From NCBI GenBank assembly GCA_025757845.1, contig CP107211.1, positions 2,108,001 to 2,172,000 on the forward strand: a DNA stretch of 64,000 nt. Direction: 5' to 3'. Positions 36,054 to 43,507 of the stretch are shown here, piece after piece. Each line of letters opens with the position of its first letter. Position 1 is the stretch's first letter. A program made the translations under genes and the position numbers. The notes under the pieces are model-generated. The model was not told the DNA's origin, searched no databases, and saw only the letters and a list, made by a program, of their open reading frames with translations. Source of the DNA: Oscillospiraceae bacterium. Its GTDB lineage: Bacteria > Bacillota > Clostridia > Oscillospirales > Ruminococcaceae.

Positions 36054-36210
36054 AGTCGTCACCGGTGATGCGCTTGTAATCCTCGGCGGTGATCTCGCCC
36101 TTGTTTACGCGCTCGGCCAGAACTTTCTTCACGCCAACGCGGCGGGATGCGGGCATCTCTGCCCAAGTCTTAGTGCCTGCAATCAGGCGGTTTGCCCAGA
36201 TAATGTTCAT
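36040..36210 (-). CDS. xkdX: XkdX-like small phage protein
   Basis: A 56-residue protein (MNIIWANRLIAGTKTW..., ending KGEITAEDYKRITGDDYDVA). The GEIT-EDY-ITG ending is the signature of the XkdX family found after tail-fibre genes in PBSX-like and many Firmicutes phages; function unknown. An AAGGAGGTATCACC site precedes the ATG. Confidence 0.75.
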   Translation of the reverse strand: MNIIWANRLIAGTKTWAEMPASRRVGVKKVLAERVNKGEITAEDYKRITGDDYDVA

Positions 36211-36222
36211 GGTGATACCTCC

Positions 36223-36426
36223 TTATTCCTTGTTCAGCGCTGCGTCCAGCTCACACAGCGCGGTTTCGATGTCGGTCAAGCGCTTCTCGTTGGCCGCGTC
36301 CTGTTCGCACAGGGCATCTTCCATTTCAGCCACACGGTCGGGCAACTGTTCGTGCTCCTGCTGCTTCTTGGCTGCGGCTTCCTTCTCCTGCCGGGTGGGC
36401 AGATTGTCCTTTTTCCACTGAATCAT
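36223..36426 (-). CDS. Small coiled-coil phage protein
   Basis: A 67-residue, highly charged protein with heptad-like patterning (DRVAEMEDALCEQDAANEKR, LTDIETALCELDAALNKE). It lies 14 nt after the DGR target gene. No family known; it could be a tail-fibre chaperone or a partner of the variable protein. Confidence 0.55.
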   Translation of the reverse strand: MIQWKKDNLPTRQEKEAAAKKQQEHEQLPDRVAEMEDALCEQDAANEKRLTDIETALCELDAALNKE

Positions 36427-36440
36427 GGTGACTGTCCTCC

Positions 36441-37700
36441 TTACTGGAATGCGCCGGAGACGGCTTCGATGTAGCCGCCCTCGCCGGATTCGCCGCGCTC
36501 CACGCTGACGCGGAAGTTGAACGCCGCGCCCGCCGTGGCGGTCTTGTTCTCAAAGACGATGTTCACACCTTTTTTTACCTCGGTCGTGGCATCCTGCCAC
36601 ACCGGGGCCGCGTCCTTGGCGTTGTTGGTCACCTCAGCCTTGAACTTTGCATCATCCGGGATGGAGCCGGTCACCTGAAGCACGGCAACGGTGATGTCGC
36701 CCTCCACGGTCAGCGGTTCAGCCAGCGTCACGCTTGCGGCGTGGACGGCCTTGGTAAAGGTCGCGGACGTGCTGACGGTTTCCTTGCCGTCGCTCACCTC
36801 AACGGTGATGGTGTGGTTGCCGTTCAGGATTTTCTGGAATCCGGCAGCGCTGGCCGTCTGCTCAAAGGTCAGGGCCGTGCCGCTGGCAACGCCGGTGCGG
36901 GTCTTGGTGGTCTTGCCGTCCAGCTTTTCGGTGACGGTCAAGGTGTCGCCGTCGGCATCCCTGACGGTGTACTTCCACGCAAAGGCCGCGTTCTTCTTCC
37001 CCAGAGCTGCGCCGTCCGTGCTGACGGTAGGTGCAGTGTTGACACTGACCGTGCCATCGTCAGAGACCACGAGTGTAGAGGGAAGAATGAAAGCGGGGCG
37101 AACACCATAGGAGTTGCTGTACCAGTAGTAGTTGCTGGAGCCACCGGTGCCGACGCGCCAGACGTTGTCGTAATCGCCGGTGCTCGGAGAGCGCAGCCAC
37201 CAAATGGCAGCGGAGCTGCCATTGTATGCAATACGCTTGCTGTTACCGCCGGAGCTGTTGCCAAAGTATGCCAGCCTCACACCGTCCTTCGGGAAATAGC
37301 CGTTGTCGCTGGTCGTCCAGCCAACCTCATAACCAGACAGCAGGAACACTTTGGTGCTCAGGCCGTTGGAGCCGGTGGCAAGGCTGCCGCCGGAACCAGT
37401 GCCGTCCTGGTACGGAATCTTGACCTGCTTGATAGCGTTGCGAATGTCCGCGTCAATCAGGTTGAAGAACGTACCGTTCAGGTAGCTGTGGATGCTGGAA
37501 TCCTTGTAGGAGTTATTGTTGCCGAACGTGGACGTTGTGTAGATGTCCTTCATCAACAGCCACGTTCCGGCGCAACTCGAATCATAAGTGCCGGTGTTCG
37601 GGTTGCCCTGCTGCACAACAATAAAATCTTTGGACGCGCCGTTGACTTTGATTTTGACAATGCTGCCAACGGCTTTCGTGCCCAGTTTTACGTTTGCCAT
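36441..37700 (-). CDS. DGR target protein: variable C-type-lectin-like tail protein
   Basis: A 419-residue protein. Residues ~1-205 form a domain like known DGR targets (DUF6273/CLec-like), with SSIHSYLNGTFFNLID, STKVFLLSGYEVGW and IWWLRSP...YGVRPAF; residues 164-203 are the variable repeat. Twelve residues differ from the template-encoded version (173, 175-178, 182, 184, 186, 189, 191, 192, 195). Residues ~213-419 look like two Ig-like beta domains. Start: ATG behind AAGGAGGTAAC. Probably the phage receptor-binding protein; it follows the reverse transcriptase by 20 nt. A VR inside the gene, not at its end, is unusual. Confidence 0.88.
   Translation of the reverse strand: MANVKLGTKAVGSIVKIKVNGASKDFIVVQQGNPNTGTYDSSCAGTWLLMKDIYTTSTFGNNNSYKDSSIHSYLNGTFFNLIDADIRNAIKQVKIPYQDGTGSGGSLATGSNGLSTKVFLLSGYEVGWTTSDNGYFPKDGVRLAYFGNSSGGNSKRIAYNGSSAAIWWLRSPSTGDYDNVWRVGTGGSSNYYWYSNSYGVRPAFILPSTLVVSDDGTVSVNTAPTVSTDGAALGKKNAAFAWKYTVRDADGDTLTVTEKLDGKTTKTRTGVASGTALTFEQTASAAGFQKILNGNHTITVEVSDGKETVSTSATFTKAVHAASVTLAEPLTVEGDITVAVLQVTGSIPDDAKFKAEVTNNAKDAAPVWQDATTEVKKGVNIVFENKTATAGAAFNFRVSVERGESGEGGYIEAVSGAFQ
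37092..37212 (-). repeat. DGR variable repeat (VR), 121 bp
   Basis: Aligns without gaps to the template repeat at 39121-39241. Of 121 positions 15 differ, and all 15 are adenines in the coding-strand template (34 adenines in total); none of the other 87 positions differ. Changes are to G, C and T. It codes for residues 164-203 of the target protein. Confidence 0.97.
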
Positions 37701-37720
37701 TGTTACCTCCTTGTTTTCGT

Positions 37721-38950
37721 TCAGGCCCACGGCATGATCTCCGCAGGCCGCGTGTTCTGCGATACAGAGAGGGACAGGGCTTTGTGCTGCTTCTTGTAGA
37801 TGCAGCGGCATTGCCGCGCCCGCCGTCTGTCACGCGCGAGTTTGTTCGAGTTGATTTTTCGATGGATAGGGATTTTGCAGTCAAGCAATTTTTCGAGCCG
37901 GTCAGCGTACTTGCGGCGTAAAGAGTAGGTTTCGCCATGGGCGGCATGGGCATCCCACGCATCAAAGCTCCGCAGGATTTCTCCCTTGGTCACTTCGCCT
38001 GCGGGGTATGCCGTCTCCCAATACTTGATCTTGTTCTTCATCCGCTTGGAGCTATCTCGGCGCAGCTTTTGGATGACCGCGCCGGTGTCGGTCAGGTAGC
38101 TATGGAATCCCAGAAAATCAATACCGTTCCGCAGCGGGAAGATGGCGGTTTTCTGGTTCAGCTCAAGGCCGTAACTGTCCATGAGCGCCCGCACATCCCG
38201 GAGAATGCACTGCAATTTTCGCTTGTCCGAACAGATGATATAGAAATCATCCATGTATCGGCCATAGTATTTGATGCGGTACTTCTCTTTGATGATGTGG
38301 TCGAACTCATCCAAAAACATCAGCGCAAAGAGCTGGCTCGTCTGGTAGCCCAGCGGCAAGCCGTCCTCCATCACGTCGATGTAGATGCAAAGCAGCTCAT
38401 AGACACGCGGGTCAACACCGCGCTTGTCCAGTACGGCTTTGAGCTTGCGTTTCAGCTTCCAGTGGTCGATGCTGGCGAAGAAATGCCGCACGTCACCTTT
38501 CAGCACCCAGCCGTCCGCACCGTGGCCCTCACGACGGTAATAGTCCACCATGTGAGTTTTCAGGCGCATCAGGCCGTCGTCTGTGCCTTTGCCGGTCTGG
38601 CTGGCGTGGCTGTCCCGGATAAAGCTCTTTGTCAGAGCATCATACAGAATGTTATCGACCAGCGCGTGCAGCACCACTTTGTCCACAAATGCCGGGGCGT
38701 GTACCATGCGGCGCTTCGGCTCGTAGACGGCAAAGACCTCAAACTTACTTGGCACATAGCGTATCTGCTGCCGGATGCTCCCGTCTGGCTGCCGCACATT
38801 GCAGACAGCCAGCTTACGGGAGAGCTTTTCCGTGCAGGCCAGCGCCTGCGCCTCGTACTCGATTGTTTTGCTTTTACTGCGCTTTCCCTTCCGGGCTTCA
38901 AGGTAGGCTTTGTAAAGTACCTCAAAGCTGCACAGTTCTTCGTATGTCAA
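37721..38950 (-). CDS. DGR reverse transcriptase
   Basis: A 409-residue retroelement-type reverse transcriptase. Motifs in order: KGDVRHFFASID (~151-162), LPLGYQTSQ (~198-206, the region characteristic of DGR enzymes), YMDD (232-235, catalytic), GLELNQKTA and IDFLGF (277-282). No maturase X domain or HNH domain, so not a group II intron protein. It copies the TR RNA with errors at adenines. Start is TTG, placed by a GGAGG about six bases upstream; no ATG in frame fits. It sits between TR and target gene. Confidence 0.95.
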   Translation of the reverse strand: MTYEELCSFEVLYKAYLEARKGKRSKSKTIEYEAQALACTEKLSRKLAVCNVRQPDGSIRQQIRYVPSKFEVFAVYEPKRRMVHAPAFVDKVVLHALVDNILYDALTKSFIRDSHASQTGKGTDDGLMRLKTHMVDYYRREGHGADGWVLKGDVRHFFASIDHWKLKRKLKAVLDKRGVDPRVYELLCIYIDVMEDGLPLGYQTSQLFALMFLDEFDHIIKEKYRIKYYGRYMDDFYIICSDKRKLQCILRDVRALMDSYGLELNQKTAIFPLRNGIDFLGFHSYLTDTGAVIQKLRRDSSKRMKNKIKYWETAYPAGEVTKGEILRSFDAWDAHAAHGETYSLRRKYADRLEKLLDCKIPIHRKINSNKLARDRRRARQCRCIYKKQHKALSLSVSQNTRPAEIMPWA

Positions 38951-39291
38951 AATGACCCTCCGCTGGTTCGCGTTACGGTAGTGGGCTGCATCCGGCAGGG
39001 ATGGCCCACCTCAGCGGGATGTATTTATCACTTGCCTGCATCGGCAAGCGACAGGATGCGGTTTCCTTTGATGGGCGCACTGCTTTCAGCTTATGCCTAC
39101 TCGTCACACGGTTCCATCAGAGCGGGGCGAACACCATAGGAGTTGTTGTACCAGTTGTTGTTGTTGGAGCCATCGGTGTTGACGTTCCAGACGTTGTTGT
39201 TATTGTTGGTGTTCGGAGAGCGCAGCCACCAAATGGCAGCGTCAGACAAACAAACCGCACCCTTTATGCAAAGCGGTTGCCCGCTGTGCGT
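38951..39291 (-). ncRNA. TR-containing DGR RNA region with spacer hairpin
   Basis: About 340 nt with no gene between the Avd-like gene and the reverse transcriptase. It contains TR (39121-39241) and, 67 nt downstream of TR towards the reverse transcriptase, a strong hairpin at 39026-39053: 11-bp stem with two G-U pairs and a six-base loop. This matches the layout of DGR RNAs, where the TR and a structured spacer are needed for cDNA priming. Exact ends unknown. Confidence 0.75.
39121..39241 (-). repeat. DGR template repeat (TR), 121 bp
   Basis: Read on the minus strand it is rich in AAC codons, and translates like the target protein but with Asn (once Asp) at every diversified position: three of the fifteen such sites remain unchanged Asn in the VR, twelve differ. 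AAC codons are the design seen in known TRs because adenine mutation gives many amino acids but no stop. Confidence 0.97.
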
Positions 39292-39867
39292 TTACGGTTC
39301 CGGGTAAAGGACAGCTTTCAGGGCGGCAGCCTGTTCGGTCAGCCGTTTCCGTTCCGCTTCTGCCCGGAGTTTTTCGGCACGTCCGCGTTCCGACGTGAGC
39401 CACTTCATCGCCGGGTATTTTACGTCCGTGACCTTCTTTGTCCAGATACCGGCTTTCTTTGCGCTGATGATACCTTCCTCCGTGCAGATGGTCAGGTATT
39501 CCAGCAGCAGAGAGCAGCCGTCCACAACTGCGCCGATCTTCTCAACGCGCTTGTCGTAGTCGGTCTGGAAATTGACGTTATTCGCCGCGTGTGCATCCAG
39601 CAGGATTTGCCGGGCGGTCAGCCGGATGCCCTCGCCATACAGCCGGAACGTGCTCTTGGAAAAGCCCTCCCTGTCCCGTGTGTCGAGTGCATGGACGGCA
39701 GTGCCGCACACCTTCTGGATGTCGCGCACATCTTCGAGCGCCGCGACCTTCTGGATGATCTTCCGGGCATCGCTCCGGCTGATGTCGTCGGTGACAATGC
39801 GGGTCGCCCTCTGGGTGTAGCGCAGCAGCTCCCGCGCATTCGCGCCGACCTTGAATGTTTCAGCCAT
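39292..39867 (-). CDS. Avd-like DGR accessory protein
   Basis: About 191 residues, predicted all-helical: four helices in ~1-150 (e.g. DARKIIQKVAALEDVRDIQKV, LTARQILLDAHAANNVNF, GAVVDGCSLLLEYLTIC), then a basic tail (WLTSERGRAEKLRAEAERKR). Avd proteins are small basic four-helix bundles that bind the reverse transcriptase and TR RNA. The position directly before TR and the basic helical nature fit. It is longer than typical Avd (~130), so an alternative is a phage structural protein. ATG overlaps the preceding tail gene (ATGA). Confidence 0.6.
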   Translation of the reverse strand: MAETFKVGANARELLRYTQRATRIVTDDISRSDARKIIQKVAALEDVRDIQKVCGTAVHALDTRDREGFSKSTFRLYGEGIRLTARQILLDAHAANNVNFQTDYDKRVEKIGAVVDGCSLLLEYLTICTEEGIISAKKAGIWTKKVTDVKYPAMKWLTSERGRAEKLRAEAERKRLTEQAAALKAVLYPEP

Positions 39868-40253
39868 CAGAACTCCACCCTTGCCTGTTCTGCGTTCCAC
39901 ACGCCGGTGACGGTCAGACCGTCAAGGCTGCCGAACGTGGCAGAAAAAGGATTCTTGGTGACATTCGTGCCGAACTTCAACTCGATTGCCCTAATGCTGG
40001 CGTTCATCGCGGCCACGCTGGCGCGGATGTCGCCGTGGGCGTTCTCCGCACCGTTGTGGTTGTCCACCGCCGCGCTGATGCGCTGGTCGGTCTCAGCCTT
40101 TTTGTAGCTGTCCACTTCCCACCGCTGGCTCTCGGTCAGGTGGCCGTTTGCATCCAGCGTGGCAATGCCGCCCGGAATGCCGATCTGGTCAGTGCGGACA
40201 ACATCTTCATCCGGCGCCTTGCCGGGGCCTGCGTTAAAAGAACCGTATGCCAT
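39867..40253 (-). CDS. Phage tail-fibre-related protein
   Basis: A 128-residue protein starting MAYGSFNAGPGKAPD, followed by DNHNGAENAHGDIRA, an His-Asn/Ala-His pattern repeated in phage fibre proteins (also seen in the large fibre gene at 41.6-42.7 kb). Probably a short fibre or adaptor. Terminal GVWNAEQARVEF resembles fibre ends. Its stop overlaps the Avd-like ATG. Confidence 0.65.
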   Translation of the reverse strand: MAYGSFNAGPGKAPDEDVVRTDQIGIPGGIATLDANGHLTESQRWEVDSYKKAETDQRISAAVDNHNGAENAHGDIRASVAAMNASIRAIELKFGTNVTKNPFSATFGSLDGLTVTGVWNAEQARVEF

Positions 40254-40703
40254 TTAGGTTCCCCCTTCCTGTGCATCCGTGTATTTCACGGTGCTTGTAA
40301 TGTGATACTGTGCAGAAATTTTCTCGGTCGGAGCTTTGGCGGCCCTCAGCCGCAGCTTTCCTTCGAGGCTTTCGGTCGCAATAAAGCCCACCGCACCCGC
40401 CACATCGTAAAATTCCGGCAGTACCGTAACATCCACAATGTCGGTAGCCAACAGGCCCGCAATGGGGATGTCACAATAAAAATAGCCGGGGGAGGAACCA
40501 TCCTCGCCCCAGCCATCGACCGGGATAGTAAAAGGCACCGCCGCCATGACATCCTGCTTTTCGTGCAGGATGTCATCAGTTTCCTCGAATCCGTTTGCAG
40601 TTGCTTCGGAAAGGTCTCCGAGTGCGGTGTTGCACTGCTTGATGTGGCTGCAAAGCGCGGCAAGCCCTGTGCCCAAAAGCGTTTTGACCTTCGCTTTTGC
40701 CAT
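40254..40703 (-). CDS. Phage tail-region protein
   Basis: A 149-residue protein (MAKAKVKTLLGTGLAALCSHI...) containing DGWGEDGSSPGYFYCDIPI, a beta-rich core and the ending YTDAQEGGT. Such genes accompany fibre modules of Firmicutes myophages; no firm family. Adjacent to, and in phase with, the following fibre gene. Confidence 0.6.
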   Translation of the reverse strand: MAKAKVKTLLGTGLAALCSHIKQCNTALGDLSEATANGFEETDDILHEKQDVMAAVPFTIPVDGWGEDGSSPGYFYCDIPIAGLLATDIVDVTVLPEFYDVAGAVGFIATESLEGKLRLRAAKAPTEKISAQYHITSTVKYTDAQEGGT

Positions 40704-40723
40704 AGAGCTTACCTCCTCATGTC

Positions 40724-41599
40724 TTAGTCAGCATCAGCCAGCAGAGCGGCGATCTCCTCTGCGGAGAAGTCCTCCACGTCCTCGTCGTGCAGAACATTCT
40801 CCGGCTCGGTGTACACGACGACTTCCTTGCCGTCGATGTTCACATTGCCGTTGGTGGAGCTGGCGGCAGTCTTGGTTGCGCCCTCAGAGACACCGGCCAG
40901 CTTTTCGCCCTCGGCATCGGTCATCAGGCGCTTACCGGTCTCAGCAGCCACGAAGTCGGCAGGCTTCTTACCGCTGTCGGTCAGATTGCCCTCGCCGTCC
41001 AGCGCAGCAAAGTTGCCGGTGGTGGCACCAGTGACCTTATCGGCCTTGCCGGAAATGTCCACTTCCTCAGGGGTGGGAACATACAGACCGTCGTCCTTCA
41101 GAATCAGAGCGTTGCCCGCAGCAGCGGAAACATTGACCTTGACATCCACCTCATAGCCAGCGATGGTAACGGTGGTGGATGCATCCTTGCCGGTGGTCTT
41201 TGCGGCGTAGGTATCGACCAGAGCAGCCATGTTCAGGAAAGAGTAGGTGCAGTTGTCGGGGTTCTCACCCTTGACGGCCAGAACCATGACCGGCTTGCCG
41301 TCCAGCTTGGGGTCGGTGGCGCCGGGGTAGGTCGCAGCATCGAACTTGAACTTGGCCACGAAGGTGGTCTTGGTCTGGTCGAGGAACAGCTCAGAGGGGA
41401 AGTCAACGGAGAAAGCAGCAGTGCCGCTCTTGTCGATAGAGGTGTAGAAGTTCACGGTGTTGCCGTCAACGCCAAGAGACTTGATAGCAGCGTTGGCTGC
41501 GGTCTGCACAGGGGTAAAGGCGTTCTTCTTGACGAAAGTCTTCTTGATCTCAGCGGTCAGGTTGCGGATGGTGGTCTTGGTAGAAATCTGCTTAGACAT
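40724..41599 (-). CDS. Phage tail-fibre-region protein
   Basis: A 291-residue protein. N-terminal ~1-190 is beta-rich (VNFYTSIDKSGTAAFSVDFP, AGYEVDVKVNVSAAAGNALI); residues ~200-250 have GKADKVTGATTGNFAALDGEGNLTDSGK-like text, a segment repeated in phage fibre proteins (split here for brevity). Highly biased codons. Supported by AGGAGGACACTATT before ATG. Probably part of the side-fibre assembly. Confidence 0.65.
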   Translation of the reverse strand: MSKQISTKTTIRNLTAEIKKTFVKKNAFTPVQTAANAAIKSLGVDGNTVNFYTSIDKSGTAAFSVDFPSELFLDQTKTTFVAKFKFDAATYPGATDPKLDGKPVMVLAVKGENPDNCTYSFLNMAALVDTYAAKTTGKDASTTVTIAGYEVDVKVNVSAAAGNALILKDDGLYVPTPEEVDISGKADKVTGATTGNFAALDGEGNLTDSGKKPADFVAAETGKRLMTDAEGEKLAGVSEGATKTAASSTNGNVNIDGKEVVVYTEPENVLHDEDVEDFSAEEIAALLADAD

Positions 41600-41618
41600 A
41601 ATAGTGTCCTCCTAAAAA

Positions 41619-42743
41619 TTATTTCAGCATATCAACGATTTCCTGCTGCGTTTCTTCCTCGTTCAGCAGGTCTTCGCTCGTCATAACGGTTTCTTTGCGG
41701 ACAGTCACCGCGTTTGCACTGTCAAAGTCAAGGCCTTCGCCAATGCGGACGGCAATAGCGCCGCTCGCGTCACGCTTCAAGCCCTGACCGATGCTTACGC
41801 TACCGGTTTCACCCGAACCACCTCCTTTCCCGAACAGGGTTACGGTCGCCTGAATGTCTGCTTCCGGGATGCGCTGAGAAAAGAATCTGATGAAACCATC
41901 ATGCGTTTCGCACCCGTTCAGGACACCCGCTTTGGTCGTAGTATAGAAGCTGCCGGGAGATACAACGCCAACGGGTACAAGCTCGCTGGTGCTGTCCGAC
42001 AGTTCTGCATCATAAATGCACTGGTAGTAATCCATACCGCCAGCGTTTTCGTAATCATCCTCGTTGCGGGCGGGCTTCCACCCGTCAGCCGCAAGGGTGA
42101 GTTCGTAGGAGCCATAGTAGCCGCCTGTTCCGCCGTCCACCTGTTCCTTGATAAGAGCCTTTACCTGTTCTTCGTTCAGGATTTCCCCGGATTCAGACAG
42201 GTTCTTCACGGCTGCGCTGACCGCTGCCGTGATGGTAGTCGCATGGGCACTGGCGTCGGCGTTGTGCTTCTCGATCTCGGCCTTGACCAACTTCATCAAC
42301 GCCTGCACCTGAGGGTCAACGGTAATGCTGATATTGGCCTTGTTCGACACAGCAAGCAGCGCCGACAGCTCAATCTCAAAATCGCCGTTCACTTTCGTGG
42401 ACGGGACCTCCACTCCGCGTGCATCCTGCATAATAAACAGGAGTGTTTCTGCATCGTCGTTCAGCCTGCCGTAAACGCCCACCTGATGCATGATGTACGT
42501 TTCATCCGCACCGGTGATCTGGATTTTTACCCGCCGAGCCGTCTCACCGCCGCTTTCAACGGTTTCGATGTCCAGCAATTTCAGGTCATGTGTTTCGCCG
42601 CTTACCCCGGTTTCCCCCGAGAGGTCTGCGTCAGCCGTACCGGTGCCGCTCACAGCGCGGGTGATTACCAGCGCACCACCGGAGAGAGATTCCGACAGCA
42701 GGGCGGCACCGGCGGCGGTGTAGCTAGATTTTTCCCAACTCAC
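41619..42743 (-). CDS. Phage tail fibre protein
   Basis: A 374-residue protein. An N-terminal beta domain (YTAAGAALLSESLSGGALVI, IQITGADETYIMHQVGVYGR) attaches to the baseplate; a central EKHNADASAHATTITAAV segment is the classic fibre helix-turn; a glycine-rich stretch (GKGGGSGETGSVSIG) precedes the C-terminal KRDASGAIAVRIG part. GTG start behind GGAGG. Follows the tail protein I gene as in P2 (I then H). Confidence 0.78.
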   Translation of the reverse strand: MSWEKSSYTAAGAALLSESLSGGALVITRAVSGTGTADADLSGETGVSGETHDLKLLDIETVESGGETARRVKIQITGADETYIMHQVGVYGRLNDDAETLLFIMQDARGVEVPSTKVNGDFEIELSALLAVSNKANISITVDPQVQALMKLVKAEIEKHNADASAHATTITAAVSAAVKNLSESGEILNEEQVKALIKEQVDGGTGGYYGSYELTLAADGWKPARNEDDYENAGGMDYYQCIYDAELSDSTSELVPVGVVSPGSFYTTTKAGVLNGCETHDGFIRFFSQRIPEADIQATVTLFGKGGGSGETGSVSIGQGLKRDASGAIAVRIGEGLDFDSANAVTVRKETVMTSEDLLNEEETQQEIVDMLK

Positions 42744-43507
42744 GTTGTCTGTCCTCCAATAACAATGTTTATCGCCGTGTGCGACCGTTCAACGGTGCCC
42801 GCCGTAAAGGCTCGTGCTTTCACTGCCTTTGCTTCAACGGCACCGGGCAGCGCCACGGCAACCTGCATTTTCGATCTTCCGACCGCACCGGCAACATACG
42901 CCTTTGCGCCGATTTCCCGCGGCTTGATCCTACCGGGGACCTTTACGGTGCAGGATGTCGCCATGCCGCTGGGTGCGGCGGCGATATAAGCGGGCGACCG
43001 TTCATGCGGTTCGACGATGTAGATGATGTGCTCAAGGTGAGCAGTGCAGCGTTTTGTGTAGCCCAGCAGCTTTTCCATTTCTGCTGCGGTGTGATATGTT
43101 TCCTGATCGTCGGTGATGTCAACATACAGTTTCCAGAATCCCGGTGTCCCCCCATACGAGAACCATTCCTCAATTCTGGCTTTTTTGTAAATTGTCTCCA
43201 CCTGTTCACGAACAGCCTTTACCGTTCCTGCATAACGCTGGATTTCAATTGCGGTTCTTACGAGCTTACGCTTCGTCTCAATATCGGCGGCAGAATCGTA
43301 CCATTCGATTTTGAGATAGATTGCCATTTGATCCAGCATTCCCTCGCTACAGTTATCCACATCCGAGAACGTCATGCCCGTTGCCAGATATTCCAGCATC
43401 CGGCCTTGAAGTTCCCCGTATACTGCAGACAGCACCTTTGCCCACGGCTGTTCAGCAACGACCCGCGGCAGTCCATCTGCAATTCTCGCGTCCTGCAGCT
43501 TAATCAT
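42740..43507 (-). CDS. Baseplate protein gpI-like (phage tail protein I)
   Basis: About 255 residues, P2 gpI type: MIKLQDARIADGLPRVV at the start, EYLATGMTFSDVDNCSEG, DQMAIYLKIEWYD and TAIEIQRYAGTVKAV. Forms the baseplate with gpJ and gpW and connects to fibres. ATG chosen behind GGAGG (GTG nine bases earlier lies on the ribosome site). Confidence 0.82.
   Translation of the reverse strand: MIKLQDARIADGLPRVVAEQPWAKVLSAVYGELQGRMLEYLATGMTFSDVDNCSEGMLDQMAIYLKIEWYDSAADIETKRKLVRTAIEIQRYAGTVKAVREQVETIYKKARIEEWFSYGGTPGFWKLYVDITDDQETYHTAAEMEKLLGYTKRCTAHLEHIIYIVEPHERSPAYIAAAPSGMATSCTVKVPGRIKPREIGAKAYVAGAVGRSKMQVAVALPGAVEAKAVKARAFTAGTVERSHTAINIVIGGQTT

Noticed and set aside
36980..37060. A stem just 3' of VR (AGTGT/ACACT) as the DGR cruciform element
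   Set aside because: Only five pairs with a two-base loop about 50 nt from VR; too weak to claim.
37721..38950. Reverse transcriptase as a group II intron or retron enzyme
   Set aside because: No intron boundaries, maturase X/HNH domain or msr/msd structure; TR/VR with adenine-only differences makes it a DGR.
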